Shown: positions 21,815-32,350 of the stretch, piece after piece | How the letters are laid out: every line of letters begins with the position of its first letter | How positions within the stretch are numbered: the stretch's first letter is position 1 | Notes under the pieces: generated by a model | Databases searched by the model: none | The model's input: only the letters and a program-made list of their open reading frames with translations | What the model was told of the DNA's origin: nothing | Position numbers and translations under genes: made by a program | Assembly: GCF_047511655.1 (NCBI RefSeq) | Contig: NC_133401.1 | Span: forward strand, 13,858,001 to 13,922,000 | Direction: 5' to 3' | Length of the DNA stretch: 64,000 nucleotides | Origin: Castor canadensis | Lineage: Eukaryota > Chordata > Mammalia > Rodentia > Castoridae

Positions 21815-22062
21815 TTTGGGCTGGAGGTAGAGCTCAGTGATAGAGTGCATGCTTAGCATGCATGAGGCCCTGGGTTCTGTCTGCAGCAGTTAAAAAACAA
21901 CAATAAATAAACAAACAAACCAAGAGACCAAGATTTAGGCATGAGATATACTTGCTTCTACTGGATCAATACCTCTCTTTTCTAAAAAAAAAACCAAATG
22001 AACTCTTACTGCTTAGCAAGTGTGTAGCCCTGAGTTCAAACCCTACTGCAGAAAAGGGAAGA
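21815..22062 (+). mobile_element. two ID units
   Basis: 21815-21920 is a clear ID with an (AAAC/AAAT) tail. 21995-22055 is a truncated second copy, followed by a purine-rich GGAAGG tract at 22055-22090. Confidence 0.65.
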
Positions 22063-22094
22063 AAGGGAGGGAAGGAGAAGGAAGGAAGGAAGAT

Positions 22095-22520
22095 CGATCT
22101 TACCTGGGTGTGGTGGTGGACACCTGTAATCTCAACTATTGAGAAGGCAGAGGTAAGAGGATCGCAGCCCAACACCAGCCCAAGGAAAGTTAGCAGAGAC
22201 ACTATTTGAAAAACTAAAAGCAAAAAGACTGGGGATGTGGCTCAAGTAATAGAGTGTTTAGCCAGGTGCCTGTGGCTCATGGCTGTAATCCTAACTACTC
22301 AGTAGGCAGAGATGAGGAGGATGGAGGTTTGAAGCTAGCCCGGGCAAATAGTTAGAGAGACCCTATCTCGAAAAAACCCTTCATAAAAGCAGGCTGGAGA
22401 AGTGGCTTAAGGTGAAGGCCCTGAGTTCAAGCCCCAGAACTGCAAAGTAGTAAGTAGAGCATTTGTCTAGCAATCACCAGGCCCTGAGTTTAATCCCTAG
22501 CACAACAACAACAAAAAAAG
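22095..22520 (+). mobile_element. dimeric SINE inserted into another dimeric SINE
   Basis: The host B1 plus the start of its ID occupies 22095-22257 and the rest of the ID 22450-22520. A second full dimer (22259-22447) sits inside the host's ID unit. Confidence 0.75.
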
Positions 22521-22674
22521 AAGAAAAGAAATCTTACTATGGAATCCCCCTATATAAAGCATGTTTAAAACAGAAAACCACCAATTTATTTATATACATT
22601 TAGGTGCTTATTTTGGATTCATGCCAACAGTATAAAAGTCAAAGGTTCAAAAGAATATATTAAGAGTTGAGAGC

Positions 22675-22760
22675 ATTGCGCACGCAGTAGAGAGTGCCTG
22701 CCTAGCAAACAGAAGGCCCTTATTTCAAACCCCAGTACTGCCAAAAATCAATCAAAAAAG
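22675..22760 (+). mobile_element. ID SINE
   Basis: 'cgcagtagagagtgcctgcctagcaaacagaaggcccttatttcaaaccccagtactgcc'. Confidence 0.7.
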
Positions 22761-22779
22761 GATATACAATAAAAGTGTT

Positions 22780-23181
22780 TTGTGCTCAACAGACTGCAAA
22801 AATCTTGTCTCAAGTGCCAGGAAAGAATTGGGGTTGTGAGATTATACATACTGTTAGTGGAACATAAGTTGGTCCTAGTCACTTTGGAAAATAATTTGGT
22901 AAGCTGTGGTCAAGTTGAAGATATCCTAGTCTCTGACCTAGCAATTACTTTCCTAGGAACATACCCTGGAGAAACATGTATACAAAGACATGTATAAAAA
23001 TGTTTATAGGGCTGGGTGCCAGAGGCTCATACCTGTAATCCTAGCTACCCAGGAGGCAGAGATCAGGAGGATGCCTGGGCAAATAGTTTGAAAGACCCTA
23101 TGACCCTATCTTGAAAATATTTAACACAAAAAGGGCTGGTGGAGTGACTCAAGGTGTAGGTCCTGAGTTCAAGCCCCAGTA

Positions 23182-23214
<33 letters not shown>

Positions 23215-23305
23215 GTTCATAAGTGTACTGTGTGTAATAGCATAAACTTGTAAATGACCCAAATATTCATCAACCAGAGAATGGCTAGAGTGTGGCATCT
23301 TTGTT
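22780..23305 (+). mobile_element. L1 ORF2 3' region, split by a SINE
   Basis: 'ctgacctagcaattactttcctaggaacataccctggagaaa' and 'aacttgtaaatgacccaaatattcatcaaccagagaatgg' are sense-strand L1 phrases. A SINE splits them at 23009-23214. Confidence 0.7.
23009..23214 (+). mobile_element. B1+ID dimer with (CA)n tail
   Basis: The ID unit ends CCCAGTACC and continues directly as a (CA) run (23183-23212) where an A tail is expected. Confidence 0.8.
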
Positions 23306-23327
23306 CCAGTTACCCAACATTACCCAA

Positions 23328-23815
23328 TGCATAGCGAATCACCCCAAATCTTAGTCACATAAATCAGCAATCATCCTGTTATCTTCTGTGGTTGAGGGGG
23401 TTGACTGGGTGCAGTGAGGCTGTTACCACTTGGGGTCCTCATGGTTAAGTGAGAACCTGATGTCCTCTTAGCAGTTTCTTCCAGATCTAATGGTGAACCA
23501 TGGCTGGCACTTAGCTGGGCCCTCAGTGCATGCTGTCAGCCAGGATGCCTTCGAATGGCTTCTCCATGTGACCTGGCCTTCCTGACAACATGGCGGCTGG
23601 GCTCTAAGAGGGACCTTCTCAAGAGCCAGAGGAAACAGTGGCCTTTCCTAGCCTAGCACTGGAAGTCACATTGCTTTGCTTCTGCCAGTCACTGACCCAC
23701 TCAGGTGCAAGGGAGGGATCATAGATCTTACCTCTTAGTGAGAGGAGTGCAGCATTTCAGTAGGAAGAGCAGGTGGGATGAGAAGTCACATTATGGCCAT
23801 CTTGGGAAATTAGAC
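23328..23815 (+). mobile_element. ancient repeat, possibly solo LTR (ERVL-like)
   Basis: 'gaatcaccccaaatcttagtcacataaatcagcaatcat..ggttgactgggtgcagtgagg..tggcggctgggctctaagagggacc..gaggagtgcagcatttcag' is a familiar dispersed mammalian repeat. It starts TG and has no coding remnant. The family name is uncertain. Confidence 0.45.
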
Positions 23816-24164
23816 ATCAATATTAGATGTGTGAAATTATACATTGGCTGTGTAATGCTATACATCAAAGAAGAAGAGCTGAAATTGTTCATATCAATAT
23901 GAGTAAACCAAAACACAAAGTGAAAAAGCAAACTATAGACGACTGCAGCTTTACAATATGCAAAATGGTGTGTACTGACTAGGGAGACTTAAAATATGGC
24001 AAGTGTGTAAAATACTTGGGAATGACAAACCCCAAATGTAGGACAATGTTTCCTTCCGTGAGGGGAGTGGGATTTAATTGCTGAGGGACACATGGGAATT
24101 CAATAGTATAATAATGGCCTGTAAAGTCAGGTGGGCACTTGGGTGTTCACTGTGGGATGTGATT
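23816..24164. other. no recognisable feature
   Basis: AT-rich intergenic sequence; possibly a decayed L1 (repeated 'aaaatatggcaagtgtgtaaaatacttggg'). Confidence 0.35.
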
Positions 24165-24472
24165 CTTTTTGGTGGTATCAAGGTTTGAACTCACAGCATC
24201 ACGCTTGCTAGGCCAATGCGCTACCATTTAAACCACACCCCCTGCCCTTTTAGCTTTAGTTATTTTTCAGGCAGGGTCTTGCGTTTTTGCCCTGGCTAGC
24301 CTCAGACTGCAATCTCATGGAGCTGGAACAACAGCCCATGGCACTACACCTGGCTTGTTTGTTGACAGAGTCTCGCTAACTTTTGTACGGGGGCTGGCCT
24401 CAAACCTCAGTCCTCCTGACCTCCACCTCCCTAGTAGTTGGGAATACAGATGTGAGCCACTACACATGGCCC
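24165..24472 (-). mobile_element. B1+B1+ID trimeric SINE
   Basis: ID (24170-24248), shortened first B1 (24255-24355), second B1 (24358-24472). Confidence 0.7.
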
Positions 24473-24734
24473 ATTGTGTTATACTTTATGCTTTTCTGGG
24501 TATCTCTTAATTAAAAAAAAAATACCACCTTTCCTACTGTGGGTCCCTCATTGTGGGTCCACTTCAGAGTCAATCAATGTTACTGGGGTTTTATGTTTCC
24601 TTCCAGAAGTACTCTGCACTTATCCATATAATGATATAACTGTATTTTCCCACTCGGTTGCATATATAATAGTTTTACGCTACGCTTTTTTCATTTAATG
24701 TATCCGAGGGATCATTTCATATCATACATAAAGA

Positions 24735-25165
24735 GGGTTTTTTGATGGTGTTGGAGATGGAGCCCTCCTGCTTGCTAGGCTAGTGTTCTGCCAACCCAGA
24801 AAAAGCACATTTTTTAGGACTAGGGTATGGTTTAAGTGGTAGTGCCTGCTTAGCAAGCGTGAGCTGCAAAAATAAATAAATAAATATTTTAAAACAGCTG
24901 TATTGAAGTAGAACTCACAAACTACATGCTTCATTCACTGATTAATTTTTTTGTGAGACAAGGTCTTGCTGTTACAGCTCAGACTGGCCTGGAATTCGAG
25001 ATCTTCCTGCCTCTGCCTCCGCCTCCCAAGTGCTGGGATTACATCTCAATCAGTAGCCATGTGCTGTGGCTCATGGCAGTCATCCCAGCTACAGCAGATG
25101 GTGGCCCAGCCTAGTCTATGCAAGATGCAAGACTCTATCTCCAAAATAACCAGAGCAAAAAAAGT
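24735..25165. mobile_element. SINE fragments in both orientations
   Basis: ID piece - strand 24738-24795; ID piece + strand 24815-24890; B1 - strand 24948-25050; B1 piece + strand 25055-25160. Confidence 0.6.
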
Positions 25166-25179
25166 CGGGGGGTGGGGGG

Positions 25180-25395
25180 GCGAGCTGGGTGCTGGTGGCT
25201 CATACCTGTAATCCTAGCTACTCAGGAGGCAGAGATCAGGAGGATCGCAGTTCGAAGCCAGTCCAGGCAAACAGTGTGAGAGCCTATAAACAAACAAAAA
25301 GACTGAGGCCATGGCTCCAGTGGTACAGTGCCTGCCTAGCAAGTGTGGAGCCCCAAGTTCAAACCCTAGTATAACACCAAATACCAAACAAAGGA
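25180..25395 (+). mobile_element. B1+ID dimeric SINE
   Basis: 'gagctgggtgctggtggctcatacctgtaatcctagctactcaggagg' through 'caaaccctagtataacacc'. Confidence 0.85.
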
Positions 25396-25680
25396 CACTT
25401 TGATACATGCTAAAACCTGGAGGAACATTGAAGACATGCTAAGCAAAAGGACCAGGCACAGAAGGCCACATATTACACATTCCTTTTTATATGAGAGGTC
25501 CAGAATAGGCAAATCTATAGAGATGAAAGAATAGGTTGCCAGTTGTCTAGGATTGAGGGGTCAAGGCAAGGATGGAGGACTTGATGGCTAAGGGTATAAT
25601 ATTTCTTTAGAAAATGTGTTAAAATTCATTGTGATGAGGGATGACCAATGCTGCCAGTAACTAGAAGCTATTAGTTATGT
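25396..25680 (+). mobile_element. old L1 3'-end fragment
   Basis: 'ttgatacatgctaaaacctggaggaacattgaagacatgctaagc..ggccacatattacacattcctttttatatgagaggtccagaataggcaaatc' is sense L1M. Confidence 0.75.
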
Positions 25681-25684
25681 GCTT

Positions 25685-25765
25685 TAAGTGGTGAATTGCT
25701 GCTGGCTCTGGTGCAAGTGCAAGGCCCTGAATTCAAATCCCAGTCCTGCCAAAAAAAAAAGGTGG
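25685..25765 (+). mobile_element. ID SINE fragment
   Basis: 'gtgcaaggccctgaattcaaatcccagtcctgcc' with A tail. Confidence 0.65.
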
Positions 25766-26049
25766 ATATTGAGAATTACGAGGTATGTTTAAGGAACAAT
25801 AATTTTCTTTCCTGTGATAATGGCTGGTAGGTTTAGCCACATCGTGGTCAGCAGCCACACTATTTCCCTATTTTATTTTAGCTAAACATGACACAGTTCA
25901 AGACAGATTGTGGCATAGATCTGACTTTTAAGGTTGAGACTGGGCTTTAGAGCACACGATCAGCTATCCCCTCCCCCTCCCTCACATTTTGCATTGTTAC
26001 CATTGTAGCACCTGTGTCATGTCTCCAGGAGACTGGCTTTCCTTACATT

Positions 26050-26482
26050 TTGTTTTTGTTTTTGGTGCTGGGGATTGAAACCAGGGTCCTGTACATGCTG
26101 AGTACATGCTGTACCACTGAGCTACACCCTCAGCCCCTTGTTTGTCTGCTGGCCGCTCTTTTTTTTTTTTAAAGTGGGATTTGAATTGAGGCCCTCCTGT
26201 TTGCTAGACAAGCACTTTACCAGTTGAGCCAAGCCCCAGCCCTTTTGTTTTTTGTTTTTTCCAGATAGGGTCTCCTACTAATTTTTTGCAGGCTGGCCTC
26301 CAACCTCCATCCTCCCACCTCTGCCTCCAGAGTAGTTAGGACTACAGTATTCACCACTGTGCCCAGTTTGTTTTTGAGATAGGGTCTCACTAACTTTTTG
26401 CCCATGTTGGCCTGAACCTCTACCCTCCTGTCTCTGCCTCCTGTGTAGCTGAGATTACAGGCATGTACCACCACTCCCAACT
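26050..26482 (-). mobile_element. ID unit and B1+B1+ID trimeric SINE
   Basis: ID at 26055-26140. The trimer runs 26155-26482 with module joints near 26253 and 26369. Confidence 0.75.
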
Positions 26483-26504
26483 CTTCTTTGGCTTTCTTTC
26501 TTTT

Positions 26505-26812
26505 TTGGGGGGGAGAGCACTGGGGTTTGAACTCAGGATCTCATACTTACTAGGCAGGCGCTCTACCACTTGAGCACTTCATCAGCCCTTTTTTGTGTGG
26601 GGTATTCTTGAAATAGGGTCTTGCTTTTTGCTCAGGCTTGCCATAAGGTGCAGTCCTCCAGATCTCTGACTCCTGAATAGCTAGGCTTACAGGTGTGAGC
26701 CACCAGCACCCTGCAGTTTCATTTTGTCTTTGAGACAGGGTTTCAACATGTGGCCTCCGAATCACAGTCCTTGCCTCCATGTCCCGAGGCCGGGATTACA
26801 GGAGTGTGTCAC
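26505..26812 (-). mobile_element. B1+ID dimer followed by B1
   Basis: Dimer 26505-26715. B1 remnant 26720-26812 ('gagacagggtttcaacatgtggcc'). Confidence 0.75.
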
Positions 26813-27465
26813 CTATGGCCTCTGGATGTATAAGAGCTTCCTTTCATACAGTGAATGTGAAAATAACAGCACAAGGTCCCCAAATGACTTTATGGAAACC
26901 AAGCTACAAGGCTGAGATTCTAGTAGGAAGGTCAGCTCCTGTGGCGCCATCTTGTGACAACACTGTAAATAGAGTTAGTAAATCACCCCGTGAAAATTAC
27001 TCCATTCTTGATGAATTTTTTTTTAAGATGGTATCAATTTAATATGGGACACTATGTTTTAAGTATTTCTTTTTTTCTAATCCACATACACTCACATCAC
27101 AGAAAGGTATTTTGCTGCATCTCAAATCTGGCTCTATACAAGTCCCGGGATGTGGGTGAAAGGGTGGGCTTGGCCTGACACATCTTTGGGGAGGGGTCTG
27201 GGTGTACGATCTTTGGCAAGAGACTTCCCTTCTCTGGGCCTATGTTTACTTCTGCAAAATAGGCCTTATGGAGATTCTGTCCACAGGAACATCTAACAAG
27301 GCCGTGCATGTAGGTCCTAGCACTGTGTCTGATCTGTGGGAATTCTTCAGTGAAGGCTAGGAAATTATCTCGTTCATTCAACTCACCATGAGTCGACAAG
27401 TTCAGACCTGTAATAAAAATCAGACCAGTACATAGCTTTAACCTTCCTTATCAAAATCACATTTG
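26813..27465. other. intergenic; MIR trace
   Basis: 27170-27300 has a MIR core ('ggcaagagacttcccttctctgggcctatgtttacttctgcaaaat'). The remainder is unassigned. Confidence 0.4.
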
Positions 27466-27865
27466 GGGGCTGGTGGAGTGGCTTCAAGTGGTAAGAGTGC
27501 CTGCCTTGCAAGCATGAGTCCCTGAGTTCAAACCCCAGTGCTACCAAAAAAAAAAAAAAAATCACATTTGGGGGGTTGGGAATGTAGATCAGTGGTAGGG
27601 CACTTGACTAGGGCTACATCTGAGGCCCTGAGTTTGATCCTCAGCACCCCAACAAGCAAAAAAAGAATTAAAAAATTTTTTTTCAGTACTGGAATTTGAA
27701 CCCAGGACAGGGCTTCATGCATGCTAGGCAAGCACCCTACCACTTGAGCCACACCCCAGTCCTTTTTTTTTTTTTTAATTGTTTTGTTACCTTTGTCTGG
27801 GCTGGTCTCAAACTTGCGATCCTATATCTTCCATGTATATAGGCATATGCCACCATACCATACCA
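27466..27865. mobile_element. cluster of ID units and a dimer
   Basis: + strand ID 27466-27561 and ID 27568-27668; then a - strand ID plus a B1 remnant, 27678-27865. Confidence 0.75.
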
Positions 27866-27867
27866 TT

Positions 27868-28062
27868 TTTCTTTTGTGGTACTGGGGTTTGAACTAAGGG
27901 CCTATATCTTGAGCCACTCCACCAGCCCTTTTCTTTGTGAAGGGGTTTTTTGAGATAGGGTCTTGCGAACTATTTGTCCAGGCTAGCTTTAAACCATGAT
28001 CCTCTTGATCTCTGCCTCCTAAGTAGCTAGGATTACAGGTGTGAGCCACTAGCTCCCAGTGG
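27868..28062 (-). mobile_element. B1+ID dimeric SINE
   Basis: The ID unit lacks its central GCTTGCTAGG block, like 21290, 43150, 44680 and 45930: an internally deleted subfamily. Confidence 0.8.
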
Positions 28063-28204
28063 AATATTTTTTGATTCCTTAAGTCCCAACTATGCTTCAG
28101 GTGTTGTTCTAAGGGCTAGGAAGATAGTGGGGCCCAAACAAGGTCTTTGGTCTGATGGGAAAATTTATATTCTGGTTGGGGAAATACAGCTATAAAACAA
28201 ACAA

Positions 28205-28470
28205 CAAGCTGGGCACAGGTGTCTTATTCCTGTAATCAATCCTAGCTACTCGGGAGGCAGAGATCAGGAGGATCATGGTTCAAAGCCAGCCCCAGGCAAA
28301 TGGTTCATGAGACCCTATCTTGAAAAAACCCAACACAAAAAAGGGCTGGCAGAGAACTTCACATGGTAGAGCATCTGCCTAGCAAGTGAGGGATTTTGAG
28401 TTCAAACTCCAGTACTGGCAAAAACAAAAACAAAACAAAAAACCCTCAAAAAAACCAAAAAACAAAAATA
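28205..28470 (+). mobile_element. B1+ID dimeric SINE
   Basis: Complete dimer with a long A/C-rich tail (28422-28470). Confidence 0.85.
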
Positions 28471-28584
28471 AAAATCCCCCCAGTAAAACCCTCAAACCTT
28501 TTAGCATTAAATGGTAGCCAGGGGATTCAAATATATGAGCTATTTTGGATTTGGGGTGAAGAGGAAAAGCTTTGAAGAGGGAAG

Positions 28585-28675
28585 ATTTAGCTGGGGCCAT
28601 GGCTCAAGTGGTAGAGAGCACTTTTCTTAGCATGCGTGAGGCCCTGAGTTCAAACAGCAGCACCTCAAAAAATGG
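28585..28675 (+). mobile_element. ID SINE
   Basis: 'agctggggccatggctcaagtggtagag..ccctgagttcaaac'. Confidence 0.75.
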
Positions 28676-28801
28676 AGGAGGGGAGAGATTTGAACTGAGT
28701 GCCAAGAAAGAGCCAGTCATGCAAAAATCAGGATGGGGGATGACGAGGCCAAGGAGAGGGAGCAGCTCATGCAAAGGCTTCAGGTGGGGACAAGCTTGTC
28801 T

Positions 28802-28999
28802 ATTTTTTGGTGGTACTAGGGTTTGAACTCAGGGCTTTAAGCTCATTAGACAAGTGCTTAACCACTTGAGCCAGTCTCCCAGCCCTTTATACTTCAGTTT
28901 ATTTTTAGATAGGGTCTCACACTTTCACCCTGGCAGGCCTTGGACCATGATCCTTCATTATAGGAGTGCACTTCCATGCCTGTCCCCCCGCCTGCCCCC
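28802..28999 (-). mobile_element. B1+ID dimer with target-site duplication
   Basis: ACAAGCTTGTCT occurs on both sides (28790-28801 and 29000-29011), a clean target-site duplication around the antisense SINE. Confidence 0.85.
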
Positions 29000-29129
29000 A
29001 CAAGCTTGTCTTTTTAGAAGACAAGGTGTGTCTGAAACATGAGTTAAGGCAAGAGTAGCTTTAGTTGATGTTAGAAAGACAGGCAGAGGAGGCCCACACA
29101 GGGTTCTGAAGCCACACTAAGGTCTTTGG

Positions 29130-29232
29130 CTCTTTTTTTTTTTTTTTTTTTTGGCGGTATTGGAGTTTGTACTTAGGGCCTCATGCTTGTTAGGCAGGTG
29201 CTCTACCACTTGAGCCACCCCACCAGCAGGCC
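29130..29232 (-). mobile_element. ID SINE
   Basis: T run, then 'ggcggtattggagtttgtacttagggcctcatgcttgttaggcagg'. Confidence 0.8.
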
Positions 29233-29299
29233 TTTGATTCTTATTCTACATGGTTAGGAAGCCATATGTGCGTTTGGAGAAAATTGGTAAGATGCTCTT

Positions 29300-29525
29300 T
29301 TTTCTTTGAAACAGAGCCTCCCTATGTCGCCCAGGCTGACCTTGAACTTTTGATCCTTGCACCCTTAGCCTCCCTTCTCCTCCTCCTTTCTGGCAGTACT
29401 GGGCTTGAATGTAGGGACTCACATTTGCTAGGCAGGCGCTCTGCCACTTGAGCCATTCCACCAGCCCATACCTCAGCCTCCCAAGTGCTGAGATTACAAG
29501 TGTGTATCACCATGCCCAACTCAGT
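29300..29525 (-). mobile_element. ID inserted in B1
   Basis: The B1 halves at 29305-29372 and 29470-29525 are separated by an antisense ID (29385-29468). 'cagcctcc' recurs at the junction. Confidence 0.75.
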
Positions 29526-29930
29526 TGCTCAATTTTATGGAGAGGAGAAAACACTTCATCCCATACAGAAGCACATTAGCCTCACATAGTAGCTTAAATG
29601 TTTGGGGTACTTCCTATACATTACAAGATTGAATGTGCATGTTGTCTTCTATTAAATTTTTGAAAGAGAAACATATTTTTTAAGAGGGAAATTGGCTTAT
29701 CTGCATTTCTGCCAAACACATAACATTCCTCTGAAAGGACCTTCCCACTACAGTAGCATCTGGGGGAGGCTTAGTAACTTCTGGCTAGGGAACAAAGATA
29801 TATGGTCTCAATGATTCTATCTAGTCTAGGGACCTCTTTTAAACATCTTAAGATAAGTAAAAACTTTAAAAGAAATAGTTCTGAGAGAAAAAAACAAAAA
29901 GAAATTTAAAAAAAGAAAAAAATGGTTCTG
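29526..29930. other. no recognisable feature
   Basis: AT-rich intergenic sequence, possibly decayed L1. No ORF of interest. Confidence 0.35.
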
Positions 29931-29934
29931 AGGC

Positions 29935-30250
29935 TGGGTAAAATGGTTTACATCTGTAATCCCAGCTACTCAGGAAGCAGAGATCAGGACATGGTTTGAG
30001 TTTGGCTCTGGCAAAAAGTTCTGGAGACCCCCCCCCCCAACCTCAATCAACTAGGTGTATATGGAGGTGCATGCCTGCCACCCAGCTTCATGTGGAGGCA
30101 TAAGTAGGAGGACTGAGGTCTGAAGCTTGCTCTGGACAAAAACATGAGACTGAGAAATAACTTAGGCAAAAAGGGCTGGGGTGTGGCTCATGTGGTAGAG
30201 CCTAGCAAGTGCGAGGCCCTGAGTTCAAGCCCCGATAATGAAAAAAAAAA
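29935..30250 (+). mobile_element. B1+B1+ID trimeric SINE
   Basis: First B1 to about 30050 with a C-run; second B1 30050-30172; ID 30173-30250. Confidence 0.75.
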
Positions 30251-30349
30251 GTGTACTATCCATAGAAGTAAATAACTTTTGGTGATTCTTTTGTTTCATT
30301 ATCCTGCACATATACATTTGGGTATATTATGCCTTAGATTAGAGCACAG

Positions 30350-30577
30350 AGCTTTTTTTTTTTTTTTTGGTGGAATTGGGGTTTGAACTTTGGGTCTCAC
30401 GCTTACTAAGCAGGCACTATACCACTTGACTCACTCCACCAGCCCTGTTTTGTGTTGGGTTATCTTCAAGATAGGGTCTGGTGAACTATTTGCTCAGGCT
30501 GGCCTGGAAAAGCAGTCCCCCTGATCTCTGCCTCCCAAGTAGCTAGGATTGCAGGCGTGAGCCACCAGCGCCTTGCC
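30350..30577 (-). mobile_element. B1+ID dimeric SINE
   Basis: Complete antisense copy, T run 30353-30368. Confidence 0.85.
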
Positions 30578-31120
30578 AAGAGCTAGTTCTTAAAGATTCC
30601 ACAAGAACCCACTCTGCAGAACTTTTGCAGACAGTGCTGAGTACATAGTATTATCCTGGTCTCTTCTCTCATAGGGCTCCCTGTTCAGTGGGGGAGACCA
30701 GATTTGACACTAAAATGGTCAGGGATGTGAAGGCAGAGGCACTGGTTAGATCAGGGAAGCTTGTAAATGAGGAGTACAGAACAGGGAGTTCCTAGCTGGA
30801 AATCAATGAACTAAGGGTTATTTTCAGCACGGAATGGTTTTAACCTTTGGGGAAACGAAGGCCAGTCCTAAGTGGGACTTGCCAGAAACTCTCACAGAGA
30901 GACAGAGATGGATTCTGGATTTAGCTTTCAGCCATTCATTTTTCTCACCAAGGCACATTTGTCAAGCTTCGTGGCATATTGTAAACCAAATTCAGAAGGT
31001 AGTAATCCTTTCCCAACCTATGAGAGAAGGAACCGGCAGCCAGATATCTCACAGCTGTTTAGTGCCTCTTCTAAACCATGGGCCAGGATCCCTGTGAAGC
31101 GCTTTGCTTTCGTTTTTCCT
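30578..31120. other. upstream of AKT2 promoter, unassigned
   Basis: 30655-30790 recalls the unnamed ancient repeat. The rest shows nothing. The island begins about 500 bases further on. Confidence 0.4.
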
Positions 31121-31121
31121 T

Positions 31122-31245
31122 TATTTTGATTTTTTGAGACAGGTTGTCACTACGTATCCCCACGCTAACCTTGAACTCACCATCCTCCCGCCTCAGCTTC
31201 CCACTGCTGGGATTACGCCTATGCACAACCACACCCGCTTCTAAA
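31122..31245 (-). mobile_element. B1 monomer SINE
   Basis: 'gagacaggttgtcactacgtatcccc..gcttcccactgctgggattacgcc'. It is the last SINE before the CpG island. Confidence 0.75.
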
Positions 31246-31394
31246 GCTTTTTTTGAGGGGGAATTTTATTACGGCCTATATTGCCCCATAAAAGTAGTTA
31301 TATATTCCATATTCATTTCGATGTATATGGTGCGCAGCTAGCACTAACATTTTGGAGTCATATCCGTTCTGTTTCCGTGAAATAGTTTAAGATT

Positions 31395-31500
31395 GTTTCC
31401 ATTTTGCAGAAAGATACTGAGGCACAGAAAACTGTCGACCCACAGTTTTAGACAAGAATGAAATTCAAACCTGGGGTTGTGCGGCTTCAGAGCCTGAGCT
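31395..31500 (-). mobile_element. MIR
   Basis: 'ccattttgcagaaagatactgaggcacagaaaact..aattcaaacctggg' is the reverse strand of MIR. Confidence 0.55.
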
Positions 31501-31693
31501 CAATCAAGACAGGCAAACTAAAAAAGAAGCCCCTGCCAAAACTCCGCTCCGGGCTCTTTCAAGAACCTCTCTTGCGAGAGGAAGAAGATAAAAGCGTAAA
31601 AGAAGATCAAAGCGTATGTAAATAAGGACCAAGGGCTGACGGGAAATAATCACTGCGGAGCGCTTCCAGGGAAAGTCAGCGGCGGTATCCTAC

Positions 31694-31705
31694 TGCGCAC
31701 GCGCA
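31694..31705 (+). promoter_or_regulatory. perfect NRF1 site
   Basis: TGCGCACGCGCA matches the palindromic NRF1 consensus YGCGCAYGCGCR at every position. It sits in the CpG island about 400 bases before the exon 1 donor, a usual distance for an active NRF1 element. Confidence 0.7.
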
Positions 31706-31949
31706 ACTCTCATTTCGGGCCCGCGCCAGAGCCTGGCGCTTACACAGGCCAACATGTCCTAATATACGCAGGCGCTCCGCTGTGACCACGCCCTCCCTTC
31801 CTTGCACTTGCGCACTGGCGCTCTACAAGCCGGTCCCTCACTCTTTAACGTCAGTTCCTGTTTGTGGCGAGAGAAGGCGGTATTTCCGGCTGGAGGGTGG
31901 GAGGGGGCGGTAAGCGGGGGCTGGGGGGAGGGGGCGGGGGGGCCGTGCC

Positions 31950-32102
31950 GCGCGAGCCGTTGAGTCTGGCTCTGTGAAGGCGTCGCCACTGTCTCGGCTA
32001 CCGCCGTAGTCACCAGGAAACACAAGGAGCTGGAGCCAGCGCAGCGTGGCGATGGGCGGGGGTAGAGCCCCGCCGGAGAGGCTGGGCGGTCGCCGGTGAC
32101 AG
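31950..32102 (+). other. AKT2: AKT2 non-coding exon 1 (5' end estimated)
   Basis: The 3' boundary is firm: GACAG followed by donor GTGAGTGC at 32103. The transcription start cannot be read from sequence; 31950 is a guess downstream of the G-rich tract. It contains a short upstream ORF at 32052-32099. The assignment to AKT2 rests on position and orientation and on the absence of any other CpG island before the coding exon. Confidence 0.6.
32052..32099 (+). CDS. upstream ORF in AKT2 exon 1 (15 codons)
   Basis: ATG at 32052 lies in a strong context (G at -3, G at +4). It encodes MGGGRAPPERLGGRR and stops at TGA 32097-32099, three bases before the exon end. If exon 1 is transcribed as drawn, scanning ribosomes would meet this frame before the AKT2 start. 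There is no direct evidence of translation. Confidence 0.35.
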   Translation: MGGGRAPPERLGGRR

Positions 32103-32350
32103 GTGAGTGCGCCAGCGCGTGTCCCCAAGGCCCCCCCCCCCGCGATGGTCGCGTCCGGGTCCCCCGCGGTGCCGCGCTGGGCCGTACCACCGTGCCCGTC
32201 GGGAGGGGACCGCGGACTTCGAGTCCCCCTCCCCCTTTCCGGAACTGAGTGGGGGTGGCGCACGGGGGTGGTGGGACTAGCCCTGAGGGGCCGGGGGCGG
32301 TGGTGATGGGCCGTACCACTAGAGCGGCAGGGGGAGCTCACCAAGTGTGT

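Larger units (their letters stand above)
31650..32350 (+). promoter_or_regulatory. AKT2: AKT2 CpG-island promoter
   Basis: This is the only long CpG-dense, GC-rich stretch in the window. It has an NRF1 site, several GC boxes (GGGGCGGGG at 31931-31939), a CACCC-type box near 31787 and an ETS-type TTTCCGG at 31884-31890. There is no TATA box. It ends in a perfect splice donor at 32103. The architecture fits a dispersed-start housekeeping promoter driving the + strand. Confidence 0.85.

Noticed and set aside
23328..23815. A retroviral gene remnant
   Set aside because: The stretch is LTR-like or otherwise non-coding, with no gag, pol or env similarity visible; it was kept only as an uncertain ancient repeat.
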